Positions 8,688-16,940 of a DNA stretch of 64,000 bases are shown here, in pieces. Position 1 is the stretch's first letter. Each line of letters begins with the position of its first letter. The notes under the pieces were generated by a model. The model was not told the origin of the DNA. It saw nothing but the letters and a program-made list of their open reading frames with translations, and made no database searches. This DNA comes from CBDFHV01 sp965247705 (GTDB taxonomy: Bacteria; Pseudomonadota; Alphaproteobacteria; Rhodospirillales; CAMCUA01). The translations under genes and the position numbers were made by a program. The stretch is from contig CBDFHV010000078.1 of assembly GCA_965247705.1 (NCBI GenBank), positions 62,001 to 126,000 on the forward strand. The letters run 5' to 3'.

Positions 8688-8764
8688 GGCGGAGTAGCTC
8701 AGCTGGTTAGAGCAGCGGAATCATAATCCGCGTGTCGGGGGTTCGAGTCCCTCCTCCGCTACCA
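8688..8764 (+). tRNA. tRNA with anticodon CAT (probably elongator Met)
   Basis: The 77-base sequence folds as a complete cloverleaf. The acceptor pairs GGCGGAG with CTCCGCT, with a G-T first pair. The D arm is AGCTCAGCTGGTTAGAGC, the anticodon stem GCGGA/TCCGC encloses the loop ATCATAA, the T arm is GGGGGTTCGAGTCCCTC, and an encoded CCA ends it. The anticodon is CAT. The matched first pair argues against an initiator tRNA. An Ile tRNA with a lysidine-modified CAT cannot be fully excluded. An insertion-sequence-rich tract begins directly downstream. Confidence 0.95.
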
Positions 8765-9026
8765 ACTAAAGACCGCTAGATCAATGACTTAGCGGGATAT
8801 TTGATTCCGAATCAGGAAGCAATTTTCCCGTTTGGGTCCAGTGTGGGCCCAATTGGATGGGAATTTGTGGGCGGCGCCAGGGAACATCCATGCAGGTGCG
8901 GGAACGCAAATCGACACACGGCCCGGTCATGGGGCGATCTCCACCTGCTGAGAGAAGGCAACAAAGAGGGTCGAGAGGGTCGGCGCGAAGGTGCTGAAGT
9001 TTCCGGCTTGACCGCCGGGTCTGGCT
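8765..9026. other. gene-free tract downstream of the tRNA
   Basis: No gene is supported here. The tract holds the short inverted repeat CCGCTA/TAGCGG at about 8771-8793 and GATTCCGAATC at about 8802-8812, then low-information sequence up to an IS3-type fragment. No second copy of the tRNA 3' end was seen in the window, so there is no proof of a tRNA-integrated island, although this is the usual place for one. Confidence 0.4.
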
Positions 9027-9239
9027 AAGGTGCGCGACACGCCTCCGATCTTCTACACCCTGAAGGAAGCCCAGGTCCTCATCGAAGCCTAGCGGCGCCA
9101 CTACAACGCTATCCGCCCACACAGCAGCATGGGATACCGGCCGCCAGCGCCGGAAACGATCATTACGCCAATCTGGCCGCCCGGCACCGCTACGCTCTGG
9201 CGGCCATCAATATCGGCAGCGAAACCGACGATGCACTAA
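9027..9239 (+). pseudogene. IS3-family transposase (OrfB) C-terminal remnant
   Basis: Translated from 9027, the frame gives IFYTLKEAQVLIEA, a stop, then RRHYNAIRPHSSMGYRPPAPE. This matches the end of the DDE integrase-type transposase of IS3-family elements. The internal TAG at about 9090 sits where the family has tryptophan, so a TGG-to-TAG change is likely. Upstream coding sequence is missing. The fragment is a dead remnant and shows that this place has taken insertions before. Confidence 0.75.
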
Positions 9240-9398
9240 CATTCAAACTGGACCAGTCAGTTGGGGCCGGTCATCGGAGGACAACGCATGAGAAATGGTC
9301 TCTTACGAGCAGCGCCACATGTCTCATTGTCTTCCCAAATTCGCTCGACTCAGGCGGGCACGCTTGCTTATGCGCCAACCCGGTTCGGATAGGTGCGG
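9240..9398. other. junction between IS3-type and IS256-type remnants
   Basis: No gene is supported. This is the scar joining the right side of the IS3-type fragment to the truncated 3' side of the IS256-type fragment. No clear terminal inverted repeats of either element could be seen. Confidence 0.35.
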
Positions 9399-9716
9399 CT
9401 AGGGCGGCAGGATCGACGAGGTGAAGCGGATGCGCCCGCCGATATCGGGGTGACGGTCACGAACCCGCGGCCGGCGCACCGCAACCGCGCCGATCCCGGT
9501 CTGCACCTCGCGCTCGGGCTGATAACCATGGCGGACCACCCGGCGGCGCCCTTTCTCGTCCGCAAGATCGGTGTGCGCGGCAATAAAGGCTTCAACCTCG
9601 GCCTCGATCGCTTCGGCCAGCAGACGCCGCGCACCCAACCGGAGCACTTCTGTCAGCGGATCTTCGATCGAAACCCGGTCTGGATGAGAAAACGAAACAA
9701 CCGTATCTTCGTACAT
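9399..9716 (-). pseudogene. IS256-family transposase N-terminal fragment
   Basis: The 105-residue fragment starts at an ATG with AAGGAAGGA upstream (MYEDTVVSFSHPD). It contains LLAEAIEAEVEAFIAAH, GYQPEREVQTGIGAV and FTSSILPP. This is the beginning of an IS256/Mutator-type transposase, whose full length is about 400 residues. Reading stops exactly where the family continues ILPPYLRR, and the following sequence no longer resembles the family. The DDE catalytic region is absent, so it cannot be active. Confidence 0.8.
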
Positions 9717-9792
9717 GGCGTATCCTTCCTTCGTGGAAATCGGCGACTTCAACAATCGCCAGGATACGCCGCCCTCACATCACCCCGTCACC

Positions 9793-9799
9793 AAGATTC
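9793..9799 (+). repeat. left target-site repeat of IS copy 1
   Basis: AAGATTC lies directly before the left inverted repeat of copy 1 and is repeated at 11601-11607 directly after its right inverted repeat. This is consistent with a target duplication made by copy 1. Confidence 0.7.
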
Positions 9800-11600
9800 G
9801 ACGGGGCGGTAAAAAGTTGTTGGCCGATGGCGTGCTTGTACAGGTCTTTGCGGTTCGGTGAAGAATATTTGCCTGTCTCCGCGTTGCTGGTGGATAAAAC
9901 CTGATATTACCTATCCTTGGCTTCTCCTTGGCTTCGTTTTTTATGGTGCGATTGCCGCGCAGCGTCGGATATTAAGGCCGAGGGCACGCAGATTGACCAC
10001 GTAGCGCATGGCCGGCATGCCGCGAATGCGTAGGTGAGCCAGGTTCATCTGGTACTTTAATCGCGACATGGTCGCTTCTATGCCGGCCCGCCATCTGTAG
10101 ACGTCGCGGAAGGCATCGCTTTGTTCATAAAGCCGGCGCTTTTGGTTGGCAGCCCTGGCCGGGGTATATTGAAAGCGGGAAAATTGGCCGTCACGCTTGG
10201 CCGCCTGCACGGGACATCGCAGTATATCGGGACATTTTTGGCAGATGGAGAGGTCGAAACGGGCCTGCAGCTTGGCTTTGGCGAGCGAGGCTGAAACCGG
10301 TTCGACGTTATTGGGACAGCGCAAGACCAAGCCTTCTTCGTTGAGAGTGAAATCCTCCAACGTCAACCGTCCCGAGACGGCGCCTTTCGGCGGTCGCGCG
10401 GGCGCCACGAGATTGATGTTCTGTTCGCGCGTCAGAGCCATGTTGTCACTGGAACCGTAATGTGAATCACCCAGCATCACCGTCGGCGTCAGCGCGCGCT
10501 CGCTCAGATCATCCAGCGCATCGGCCAAGCGATGGCCGTCATGCACCGTCATCTTGTGGACCTCCACGTGGGTGATGAGGTCCGGTGTCGCGGCAACCGC
10601 CTCGTTACTGTCATCTTCACAATAGGTTTCGACGATCTGCGCCATGTATCCCTGACCCTTGTGCGCGTTGTAGCTCGCGTCCGGGTCGGCCGGATTGCCG
10701 ACGGTATCGCACGGCACATCCTTTGGATCTCGAATCGCGGCGCGCTTTGCGTCACGATCGCCACACTCATCATCAACGATCTCGAACTGATCGCGCAGAA
10801 CCCTCTCCAGGATCGCAAAACTGGAAAGCTTTGCCGCCGCCGTGTCACGGAATTGCAGCACCAGGGCTAGGAGATCCTGACCCGCTTCGCCGAGGCGGCG
10901 TTTTGAAACACTCGGCGCCGTATTCGCGAACGCGCCATTGCCCTCGCGATCGACATAGCGGCGGATCACCTCCTTGCTGATCTGCTCGTGTAGACCGGGA
11001 TGATATCGCTCAAGCTCACGGGCAAACTTCGAGATGCTCTCAACAACGATACCAAGTCGTGTCAGCGCCCGCATCGCCGAACGAAGGGCCGTCGAATCCA
11101 TGCGTTGGTGGCTGGTATCGACAGAGAACCCCTGCACCAGCCGATCCGTCAAACACCGGAACAGCAATTCATCGAGACCTTGTTCGATAAACAGACGGCG
11201 ATAGTTGCGCAGGGTTTTCTCACAGAAATAGCTGTCCGCTTCGCTGCGCACGTCCAAGGCATAGTGCCACGCCATATTGAAGGCCAGGGCCTCGACGGTC
11301 TCTGCATCGCTCAGATCGTGCAGCTGCTGCAAAAGCAAGACCCCGATGACAACGTGTAGATCCTTCGATGGTCGGCCCATGCGTTCATCAAGGTGACGGC
11401 AAAGATCGTCAACCGGAAGTTCGACAAGCAGATGGTTCCGAAAAACCCCGGCCCAGGATTGCTCCATCAGGCGCCGACGTTTGTCCCCGAAATCGGACCA
11501 GCGATCAAACAATTCCCCAGTCCGTCGGTCGCGTAAAGTAAACATGCACAATTATAATCCAGCCGACTCTCATGAGGAATCGACTTTTTACCGCCCCGTC
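9800..11600 (-). mobile_element. IS1182-type insertion sequence, copy 1
   Basis: The element is 1801 bp with perfect 18-bp terminal inverted repeats, GACGGGGCGGTAAAAAGT at the left and its complement at the right. It carries one transposase gene on the minus strand with about 49 bp before and 141 bp after it. The same 7-bp sequence AAGATTC lies on both sides (9793-9799 and 11601-11607), which looks like a target-site duplication. Because the outermost bases are G and C, the duplication could also be read as 9 bp, CAAGATTCG. Confidence 0.9.
9941..11551 (-). CDS. IS1182-family DDE transposase, copy 1
   Basis: The 536-residue transposase is complete. The DDE residues are probably in RMDSTALRS near residue 178, LGDSHYGS near residue 365 and WRAGIEATMSRLK near residue 495. 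A cysteine cluster CQKCPDILRCP lies before the last catalytic glutamate. It moves its own element by cut-and-paste or related transposition. Copy 1 differs from copy 2 by one visible base (A at 10375 against C at 12183), giving Ser rather than Ala. It looks intact and recently active. Confidence 0.93.
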   Translation of the reverse strand: MCMFTLRDRRTGELFDRWSDFGDKRRRLMEQSWAGVFRNHLLVELPVDDLCRHLDERMGRPSKDLHVVIGVLLLQQLHDLSDAETVEALAFNMAWHYALDVRSEADSYFCEKTLRNYRRLFIEQGLDELLFRCLTDRLVQGFSVDTSHQRMDSTALRSAMRALTRLGIVVESISKFARELERYHPGLHEQISKEVIRRYVDREGNGAFANTAPSVSKRRLGEAGQDLLALVLQFRDTAAAKLSSFAILERVLRDQFEIVDDECGDRDAKRAAIRDPKDVPCDTVGNPADPDASYNAHKGQGYMAQIVETYCEDDSNEAVAATPDLITHVEVHKMTVHDGHRLADALDDLSERALTPTVMLGDSHYGSSDNMALTREQNINLVAPARPPKGAVSGRLTLEDFTLNEEGLVLRCPNNVEPVSASLAKAKLQARFDLSICQKCPDILRCPVQAAKRDGQFSRFQYTPARAANQKRRLYEQSDAFRDVYRWRAGIEATMSRLKYQMNLAHLRIRGMPAMRYVVNLRALGLNIRRCAAIAP

Positions 11601-11607
11601 AAGATTC
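11601..11607 (+). repeat. 7-bp spacer between tandem IS copies, equal to the left target repeat
   Basis: AAGATTC is the only sequence between the right end of copy 1 and the left end of copy 2. It equals the sequence before copy 1 but not the CACTCTC after copy 2. Confidence 0.7.
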
Positions 11608-13408
11608 GACGGGGCGGTAAAAAGTTGTTGGCCGATGGCGTGCTTGTACAGGTCTTTGCGGTTCGGTGAAGAATATTTGCCTGTCTCCGCGTTGCTGGTG
11701 GATAAAACCTGATATTACCTATCCTTGGCTTCTCCTTGGCTTCGTTTTTTATGGTGCGATTGCCGCGCAGCGTCGGATATTAAGGCCGAGGGCACGCAGA
11801 TTGACCACGTAGCGCATGGCCGGCATGCCGCGAATGCGTAGGTGAGCCAGGTTCATCTGGTACTTTAATCGCGACATGGTCGCTTCTATGCCGGCCCGCC
11901 ATCTGTAGACGTCGCGGAAGGCATCGCTTTGTTCATAAAGCCGGCGCTTTTGGTTGGCAGCCCTGGCCGGGGTATATTGAAAGCGGGAAAATTGGCCGTC
12001 ACGCTTGGCCGCCTGCACGGGACATCGCAGTATATCGGGACATTTTTGGCAGATGGAGAGGTCGAAACGGGCCTGCAGCTTGGCTTTGGCGAGCGAGGCT
12101 GAAACCGGTTCGACGTTATTGGGACAGCGCAAGACCAAGCCTTCTTCGTTGAGAGTGAAATCCTCCAACGTCAACCGTCCCGCGACGGCGCCTTTCGGCG
12201 GTCGCGCGGGCGCCACGAGATTGATGTTCTGTTCGCGCGTCAGAGCCATGTTGTCACTGGAACCGTAATGTGAATCACCCAGCATCACCGTCGGCGTCAG
12301 CGCGCGCTCGCTCAGATCATCCAGCGCATCGGCCAAGCGATGGCCGTCATGCACCGTCATCTTGTGGACCTCCACGTGGGTGATGAGGTCCGGTGTCGCG
12401 GCAACCGCCTCGTTACTGTCATCTTCACAATAGGTTTCGACGATCTGCGCCATGTATCCCTGACCCTTGTGCGCGTTGTAGCTCGCGTCCGGGTCGGCCG
12501 GATTGCCGACGGTATCGCACGGCACATCCTTTGGATCTCGAATCGCGGCGCGCTTTGCGTCACGATCGCCACACTCATCATCAACGATCTCGAACTGATC
12601 GCGCAGAACCCTCTCCAGGATCGCAAAACTGGAAAGCTTTGCCGCCGCCGTGTCACGGAATTGCAGCACCAGGGCTAGGAGATCCTGACCCGCTTCGCCG
12701 AGGCGGCGTTTTGAAACACTCGGCGCCGTATTCGCGAACGCGCCATTGCCCTCGCGATCGACATAGCGGCGGATCACCTCCTTGCTGATCTGCTCGTGTA
12801 GACCGGGATGATATCGCTCAAGCTCACGGGCAAACTTCGAGATGCTCTCAACAACGATACCAAGTCGTGTCAGCGCCCGCATCGCCGAACGAAGGGCCGT
12901 CGAATCCATGCGTTGGTGGCTGGTATCGACAGAGAACCCCTGCACCAGCCGATCCGTCAAACACCGGAACAGCAATTCATCGAGACCTTGTTCGATAAAC
13001 AGACGGCGATAGTTGCGCAGGGTTTTCTCACAGAAATAGCTGTCCGCTTCGCTGCGCACGTCCAAGGCATAGTGCCACGCCATATTGAAGGCCAGGGCCT
13101 CGACGGTCTCTGCATCGCTCAGATCGTGCAGCTGCTGCAAAAGCAAGACCCCGATGACAACGTGTAGATCCTTCGATGGTCGGCCCATGCGTTCATCAAG
13201 GTGACGGCAAAGATCGTCAACCGGAAGTTCGACAAGCAGATGGTTCCGAAAAACCCCGGCCCAGGATTGCTCCATCAGGCGCCGACGTTTGTCCCCGAAA
13301 TCGGACCAGCGATCAAACAATTCCCCAGTCCGTCGGTCGCGTAAAGTAAACATGCACAATTATAATCCAGCCGACTCTCATGAGGAATCGACTTTTTACC
13401 GCCCCGTC
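11608..13408 (-). mobile_element. IS1182-type insertion sequence, copy 2
   Basis: This is a second 1801-bp copy in the same orientation, exactly 1808 bp after copy 1, with the same 18-bp terminal inverted repeats. Its right end sits inside an IS5-type transposase remnant. The left and right flanks (AAGATTC and CACTCTC) do not match, so it has no own target duplication. Confidence 0.9.
11749..13359 (-). CDS. IS1182-family DDE transposase, copy 2
   Basis: This 536-residue transposase is identical to copy 1 except for alanine instead of serine in the segment PPKGAV[A/S]GRLTL. All putative catalytic residues are kept. The ATG at 13359 is close to the right end, so expression must come from a promoter within about 50 bp or from the flanking IS5-type remnant. 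Confidence 0.93.
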   Translation of the reverse strand: MCMFTLRDRRTGELFDRWSDFGDKRRRLMEQSWAGVFRNHLLVELPVDDLCRHLDERMGRPSKDLHVVIGVLLLQQLHDLSDAETVEALAFNMAWHYALDVRSEADSYFCEKTLRNYRRLFIEQGLDELLFRCLTDRLVQGFSVDTSHQRMDSTALRSAMRALTRLGIVVESISKFARELERYHPGLHEQISKEVIRRYVDREGNGAFANTAPSVSKRRLGEAGQDLLALVLQFRDTAAAKLSSFAILERVLRDQFEIVDDECGDRDAKRAAIRDPKDVPCDTVGNPADPDASYNAHKGQGYMAQIVETYCEDDSNEAVAATPDLITHVEVHKMTVHDGHRLADALDDLSERALTPTVMLGDSHYGSSDNMALTREQNINLVAPARPPKGAVAGRLTLEDFTLNEEGLVLRCPNNVEPVSASLAKAKLQARFDLSICQKCPDILRCPVQAAKRDGQFSRFQYTPARAANQKRRLYEQSDAFRDVYRWRAGIEATMSRLKYQMNLAHLRIRGMPAMRYVVNLRALGLNIRRCAAIAP

Positions 13409-13409
13409 C

Positions 13410-13559
13410 ACTCTCGGCCATAGCTCAGACCGAAACACCATCGAGCGCATGTTCGGACGCCTCAAGGACTTCCGACGCATCGCCACGCGATACGACAAGA
13501 ACGCCATCAACTTCATGGCAGGCCTATGCCTCGCCGCTCTCGTCTGCTACTGGATTTGA
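13410..13559 (+). pseudogene. IS5-family (IS427-group) transposase C-terminal remnant
   Basis: The frame starts directly at the end of IS copy 2 and reads RNTIERMFGRLKDFRRIA, then RYDKNAINFMAGLCLAAL, ending CYWI and a stop. This is the terminal E-containing block of IS5/IS427-type transposases. It is followed at 13560-13575 by ATGAGTCCGGACCCTA, which resembles the terminal inverted repeat of that group. The 5' part is missing, so copy 2 or a deletion removed it. Confidence 0.8.
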
Positions 13560-13697
13560 ATGAGTCCGGACCCTAGAATTGCCGAAGGTGACCGGGTTGA
13601 ACATTCTGGCCGGAATTGGATGATCGATGCAGACTATCCACCGAGGAGGCTAACACAACCCCTCAAGGTGTACGATCCATGTACGGAAACCGCCCCC

Positions 13698-14945
13698 TCA
13701 ATCGAGCCCCATGCAGTTGGCGTAGTAGGTCACCGTCGCCGGCCAGTCGGAGAAGACGCCGATGACGCCCACGTCCTGGGCCAGGACGTGCAACAGGTTC
13801 ATGGCGTCGCCGTCGTCGTCGGTGACACTCTTGATCGACTGGTAGTACCAGCCGCCGCCGGTGTTCAGGGGGCCGGACCGCTCCAGGGTCCAGGTGATGA
13901 TATCGAGGCCCGCGTCCCGGGCCGCCGTGGCGTAGGCGGACGGCACCACCCGGCCCTTGTCGTCCACCGTGACCAGCACCCACAGGGGCGGGGCGATGAT
14001 CTTCACTCCCTGGGAGGCGAGTTCGGCCATGCCCGGATTCCATGTGGCGGACCTCATGGGATCGAAGGACCGGTACTTGTAGCGATCGTCCAGATAAACC
14101 GCCTGGCGGCCGAACGGGGGCGCTTCGCGGATCCAGAACAGCACGTCGTCGAGATCGAAGGACTGAACAAAGACGTCTCCCGGGTCCACGCCCGCGGCCT
14201 CGTAGTCGTCGATCAATTGCCGGGCGTAGTCCGCCCGCGCGTAGTCGCCCTGGAAGGGCATGGGAACGGCGGGGGCTTTCAGTTCCGGCGTGAACTTGGC
14301 GTCCAGGGCCTTGATGAGGGCGATGCTTTCGGCGTGGGTCAGCAGGGTACCGCTGGCGGCGTAGAGGTCCGTGCGCCAGTTTAGCGTTGCGTCCATGTAC
14401 GCCTCGACGCTGGTGGCGTCGGAATTGCCGGCGTCCATCTTGCCCCGCAGTTGCTTGAACTCCGCGAGGGTGAAATCGCTGGCGCAGCACTTGGCGGTGG
14501 CCTTGCGGCCCCGCGACGGATCGGCCGGGGTGAAGGGCCGGCTGCACTTGGCGGCCAGGTCGGGGATCGCCAGCACGTTGGTGGTGGTGTGCAGGTCGCA
14601 CTGGGAATGGCGGCAGACCAGCGCCCGGTCCCTGGTGAAGGTCACGTCGCATTCGATGATGCCGGCGCCCATGCGGGCCGCGGCCTCGTAGGACTCCTTG
14701 GTGTGTTCGGGAAACTGCAGCGCCGCCCCGCGATGGCCGATGGAGAAGTCGCTGGGTTTGAACGGCCCACCGGCGCACTGCTGGAGGGAGGACTTCAAGG
14801 GCCCCTCCTCCATGCGGTCCACCAGGTAGAACGGACGCGGCCCCAGTTGCACCGAACCATTTGCCGCCAGGACGGCGGTTTCACCGGCAAGGAAAAGGAC
14901 GCCGGCAAACAGCGTGGCGGCAAGGGTCAACATTCCGGTGCGCAC
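13698..14945 (-). CDS. exported glycerophosphodiester phosphodiesterase
   Basis: The enzyme hydrolyses glycerophosphodiesters to an alcohol and sn-glycerol-3-phosphate. IGHRGAALQFPEHT near residue 67 supplies the catalytic histidine and metal ligands, IIECDVTFTRD the acidic metal ligands, and LVCRHSQCDL the second histidine. The late WTLERSGPLN and GVFSDWPA blocks complete the barrel. A signal peptide (MLTLAATLFAGVLFLAGETAVLA) places it in the periplasm. The GTG at 14945 has GGAGG five bases upstream and puts the signal near the N-terminus; a GTG at 14981 would add 12 residues. It follows ugpC, supplying that importer's substrate. At about 415 residues it is longer than simple family members. 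Confidence 0.88.
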   Translation of the reverse strand: MRTGMLTLAATLFAGVLFLAGETAVLAANGSVQLGPRPFYLVDRMEEGPLKSSLQQCAGGPFKPSDFSIGHRGAALQFPEHTKESYEAAARMGAGIIECDVTFTRDRALVCRHSQCDLHTTTNVLAIPDLAAKCSRPFTPADPSRGRKATAKCCASDFTLAEFKQLRGKMDAGNSDATSVEAYMDATLNWRTDLYAASGTLLTHAESIALIKALDAKFTPELKAPAVPMPFQGDYARADYARQLIDDYEAAGVDPGDVFVQSFDLDDVLFWIREAPPFGRQAVYLDDRYKYRSFDPMRSATWNPGMAELASQGVKIIAPPLWVLVTVDDKGRVVPSAYATAARDAGLDIITWTLERSGPLNTGGGWYYQSIKSVTDDDGDAMNLLHVLAQDVGVIGVFSDWPATVTYYANCMGLD

Positions 14946-14986
14946 GGCGACCTCCAACGAACGCAGTGTTTCGAAAGTCACGTGTC

Positions 14987-16069
14987 CTAAGGCGTCTCCA
15001 CCCGTCGGCCGCTGACCGGATCGAACAGGTGAATCTGGGCCGGATCGATCGTCAGGGGAACGCTTTCCCCCGCCTTCATGGTGACGATCCCGTGCAGGCG
15101 CACGGTCACCTCGGCGGGCGACTCCCCCAACTGGCCATGAACCACGGTATCGGCACCAAGTTCCTCAACGGCGGTGACCGCCAGCGGCACCGTGCCTTCC
15201 GCGCCCGACGCCAGTTCCATGTGTTCGGGCCGGATTCCCACGGTGGCGGGACCCTCCGCGTCGGGGAGGTGGCCATCCAAGGGAAGTTGGGTGCCGTCGG
15301 GAAGCACAACGGCGCCCGCCGCCCGATCGATGCGCGCGCCTTCGACGATATTCATCGCCGGCGAGCCGATGAAGCTGGCGACGAAGACGGAGGCCGGTCG
15401 ACGATAGACATCGATGGGGGCGCCGATCTGTTCCACCCGGCCGGCGTTCATCACCATGATGCGGTGGCCGAGGGTCATGGCTTCCACCTGGTCGTGGGTG
15501 ACGTACATGCTGGTGATCTCCAGCTTGTCGTGCAGGCGTTTGATCTCCAGGCGCATCTGGACCCGCAGCTTGGCGTCCAGGTTGGAGAGGGGCTCGTCGA
15601 ACAGGAAAACCGCCGGCTCGCGGACGATGGCGCGGCCCATGGCCACCCGCTGGCGCTGACCGCCGGAAAGCTGGCGCGGTTTTCGGTCGAGGAATTCCTC
15701 CAGGTGGAGGATGGACGCCGCGCGCTGGACTCGGGTTTCGATCTCCTCCTTGGGCGTGCGCCGGATCTTCAGGCCGTAGGCCATGTTGGCGCGCACCGTC
15801 ATGTGGGGATAGAGGGCATAGTTCTGGAACACCATGGCGATATCCCGTTCGGCCGGTTCCAGATCGTTGACCATGCGATCGCCGATCCGGATCTCGCCTT
15901 GGGTCACTTCCTCCAGGCCGGCGACCATCCGCAACAGGGTCGACTTGCCGCATCCCGAGGGGCCGACGACGACCAGGAATTCGCCGTCGGCGATGTGGCA
16001 GTCGACGCCGTGAATGACCGGCGTGTCGCCGAAGGCCTTCTCGATGCCCCGTAGGGTCACTTCGGCCAT
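14987..16069 (-). CDS. ugpC: sn-glycerol-3-phosphate ABC transporter ATP-binding protein
   Basis: UgpC is the ATPase of the UgpBAEC importer. It has Walker A GPSGCGKST at about residues 36-44, the signature QLSGGQRQRVAMGRA, Walker B VFLFDEPLSNLD and the switch histidine in YVTHDQVEAM. The C-terminal third is the TOBE/MOI regulatory region with IGSPAMNIVEG and VGIRPEHMEL. The 360 residues match the family. It is the fourth gene of ugpBAEC and begins 16 bases after ugpE. The membership of the operon, rather than this sequence alone, makes it UgpC and not another sugar-transport ATPase. Confidence 0.92.
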   Translation of the reverse strand: MAEVTLRGIEKAFGDTPVIHGVDCHIADGEFLVVVGPSGCGKSTLLRMVAGLEEVTQGEIRIGDRMVNDLEPAERDIAMVFQNYALYPHMTVRANMAYGLKIRRTPKEEIETRVQRAASILHLEEFLDRKPRQLSGGQRQRVAMGRAIVREPAVFLFDEPLSNLDAKLRVQMRLEIKRLHDKLEITSMYVTHDQVEAMTLGHRIMVMNAGRVEQIGAPIDVYRRPASVFVASFIGSPAMNIVEGARIDRAAGAVVLPDGTQLPLDGHLPDAEGPATVGIRPEHMELASGAEGTVPLAVTAVEELGADTVVHGQLGESPAEVTVRLHGIVTMKAGESVPLTIDPAQIHLFDPVSGRRVETP

Positions 16070-16085
16070 GGAGATCTCCCTTCCG

Positions 16086-16931
16086 TCACTTCTCGGTCTC
16101 CACCAGGCCCTTGATGAACAGGCGCTGCATGAGAACCACCACCGCCACGGGCGGCAGCATGGCCAGCATGGTGGTGGCCATGATGATCTGCCACTCGGCC
16201 TGGGAATCGCCCACCGCCAGCATGCGATTGATGCTGATCAGCATTGTGTACATGCTTTCGTCGGTGGTGATCAGCAGCGGCCACAGGTACTGGTTCCAGC
16301 CATAAATAAAGAGGATCACGAACAAGGCCGCGATGTTGGTGCGCGACAGGGGCAGTAGGATATCGAAGAAGAACCGCATCGGTTTCGCGCCGTCGATCCG
16401 CGCTGCCTCCGCCAACTCGTCGGGTATGGTCAGAAAGAACTGGCGAAACAGGAAGGTCGCAGTCGCCGAGGCGATGAGGGGAATGGTCAGGCCGGCGAAA
16501 GTGTCCAGCATGCCCAGATCCGAGATCACCTTGTAGGTGGGCAGAATCCTCACCTCCACCGGCAGCATCAGGGTGATGAAGATCATCCAGAAGAAGCCCA
16601 TGCGGAAGGGGAAGCGGAAATAGACGATGGCGAAGGCCGCCAGAATGGAAATGACGATCTTGCCGATGGAGATCCCCAGGGCCATCACCAGGCTGTTGAC
16701 CATCATCCGCCACACCGGCACGCCCACCGCCTTCGCCCCCTCGGTCAGGGCGGCGTGGTAGTTCTCGAACCCACTGTCCCCGAACCACAGGGGGACCGGC
16801 GGGCGCAGCAGGGCGGGCAGCTCATGGGTCGAGGCCACCAGGGCCAGCCAGATGGGAAACGCGGTGAACGCCACGCCGGCGAGCAGCACCACGTGGGTAA
16901 AGACCATCAGACCCTTGCGCCGTTCCACCAT
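16086..16931 (-). CDS. ugpE: sn-glycerol-3-phosphate ABC transporter permease UgpE
   Basis: This 281-residue permease has six hydrophobic segments and the cytoplasmic EAA loop AEAARIDGAKPMRFFFDILLPLS at about residue 190, which contacts the ATPase. It begins MVERRKGLMVFTHVVLLAGV, like other UgpE proteins. It pairs with UgpA to form the channel for glycerol-3-phosphate and glycerophosphodiesters in the inner membrane. It starts 9 bases after ugpA, which fits an operon. Confidence 0.92.
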   Translation of the reverse strand: MVERRKGLMVFTHVVLLAGVAFTAFPIWLALVASTHELPALLRPPVPLWFGDSGFENYHAALTEGAKAVGVPVWRMMVNSLVMALGISIGKIVISILAAFAIVYFRFPFRMGFFWMIFITLMLPVEVRILPTYKVISDLGMLDTFAGLTIPLIASATATFLFRQFFLTIPDELAEAARIDGAKPMRFFFDILLPLSRTNIAALFVILFIYGWNQYLWPLLITTDESMYTMLISINRMLAVGDSQAEWQIIMATTMLAMLPPVAVVVLMQRLFIKGLVETEK

Positions 16932-16940
16932 GGCGTCGCC

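Noticed and set aside
8688..8764. Initiator tRNA-Met
   Set aside because: The first acceptor pair is G-T and not the unpaired C-A of bacterial initiators.
8801..9028. A 75-codon plus-strand frame behind the tRNA
   Set aside because: No ribosome site, no recognisable family and unusual composition. It lies in insertion-sequence debris.
9800..13408. CRISPR-like or satellite repeat suggested by duplicated sequence
   Set aside because: The repeat unit is 1.8 kb with terminal inverted repeats and a transposase, so it is two insertion sequences. No short regularly spaced repeats were found anywhere in the window.
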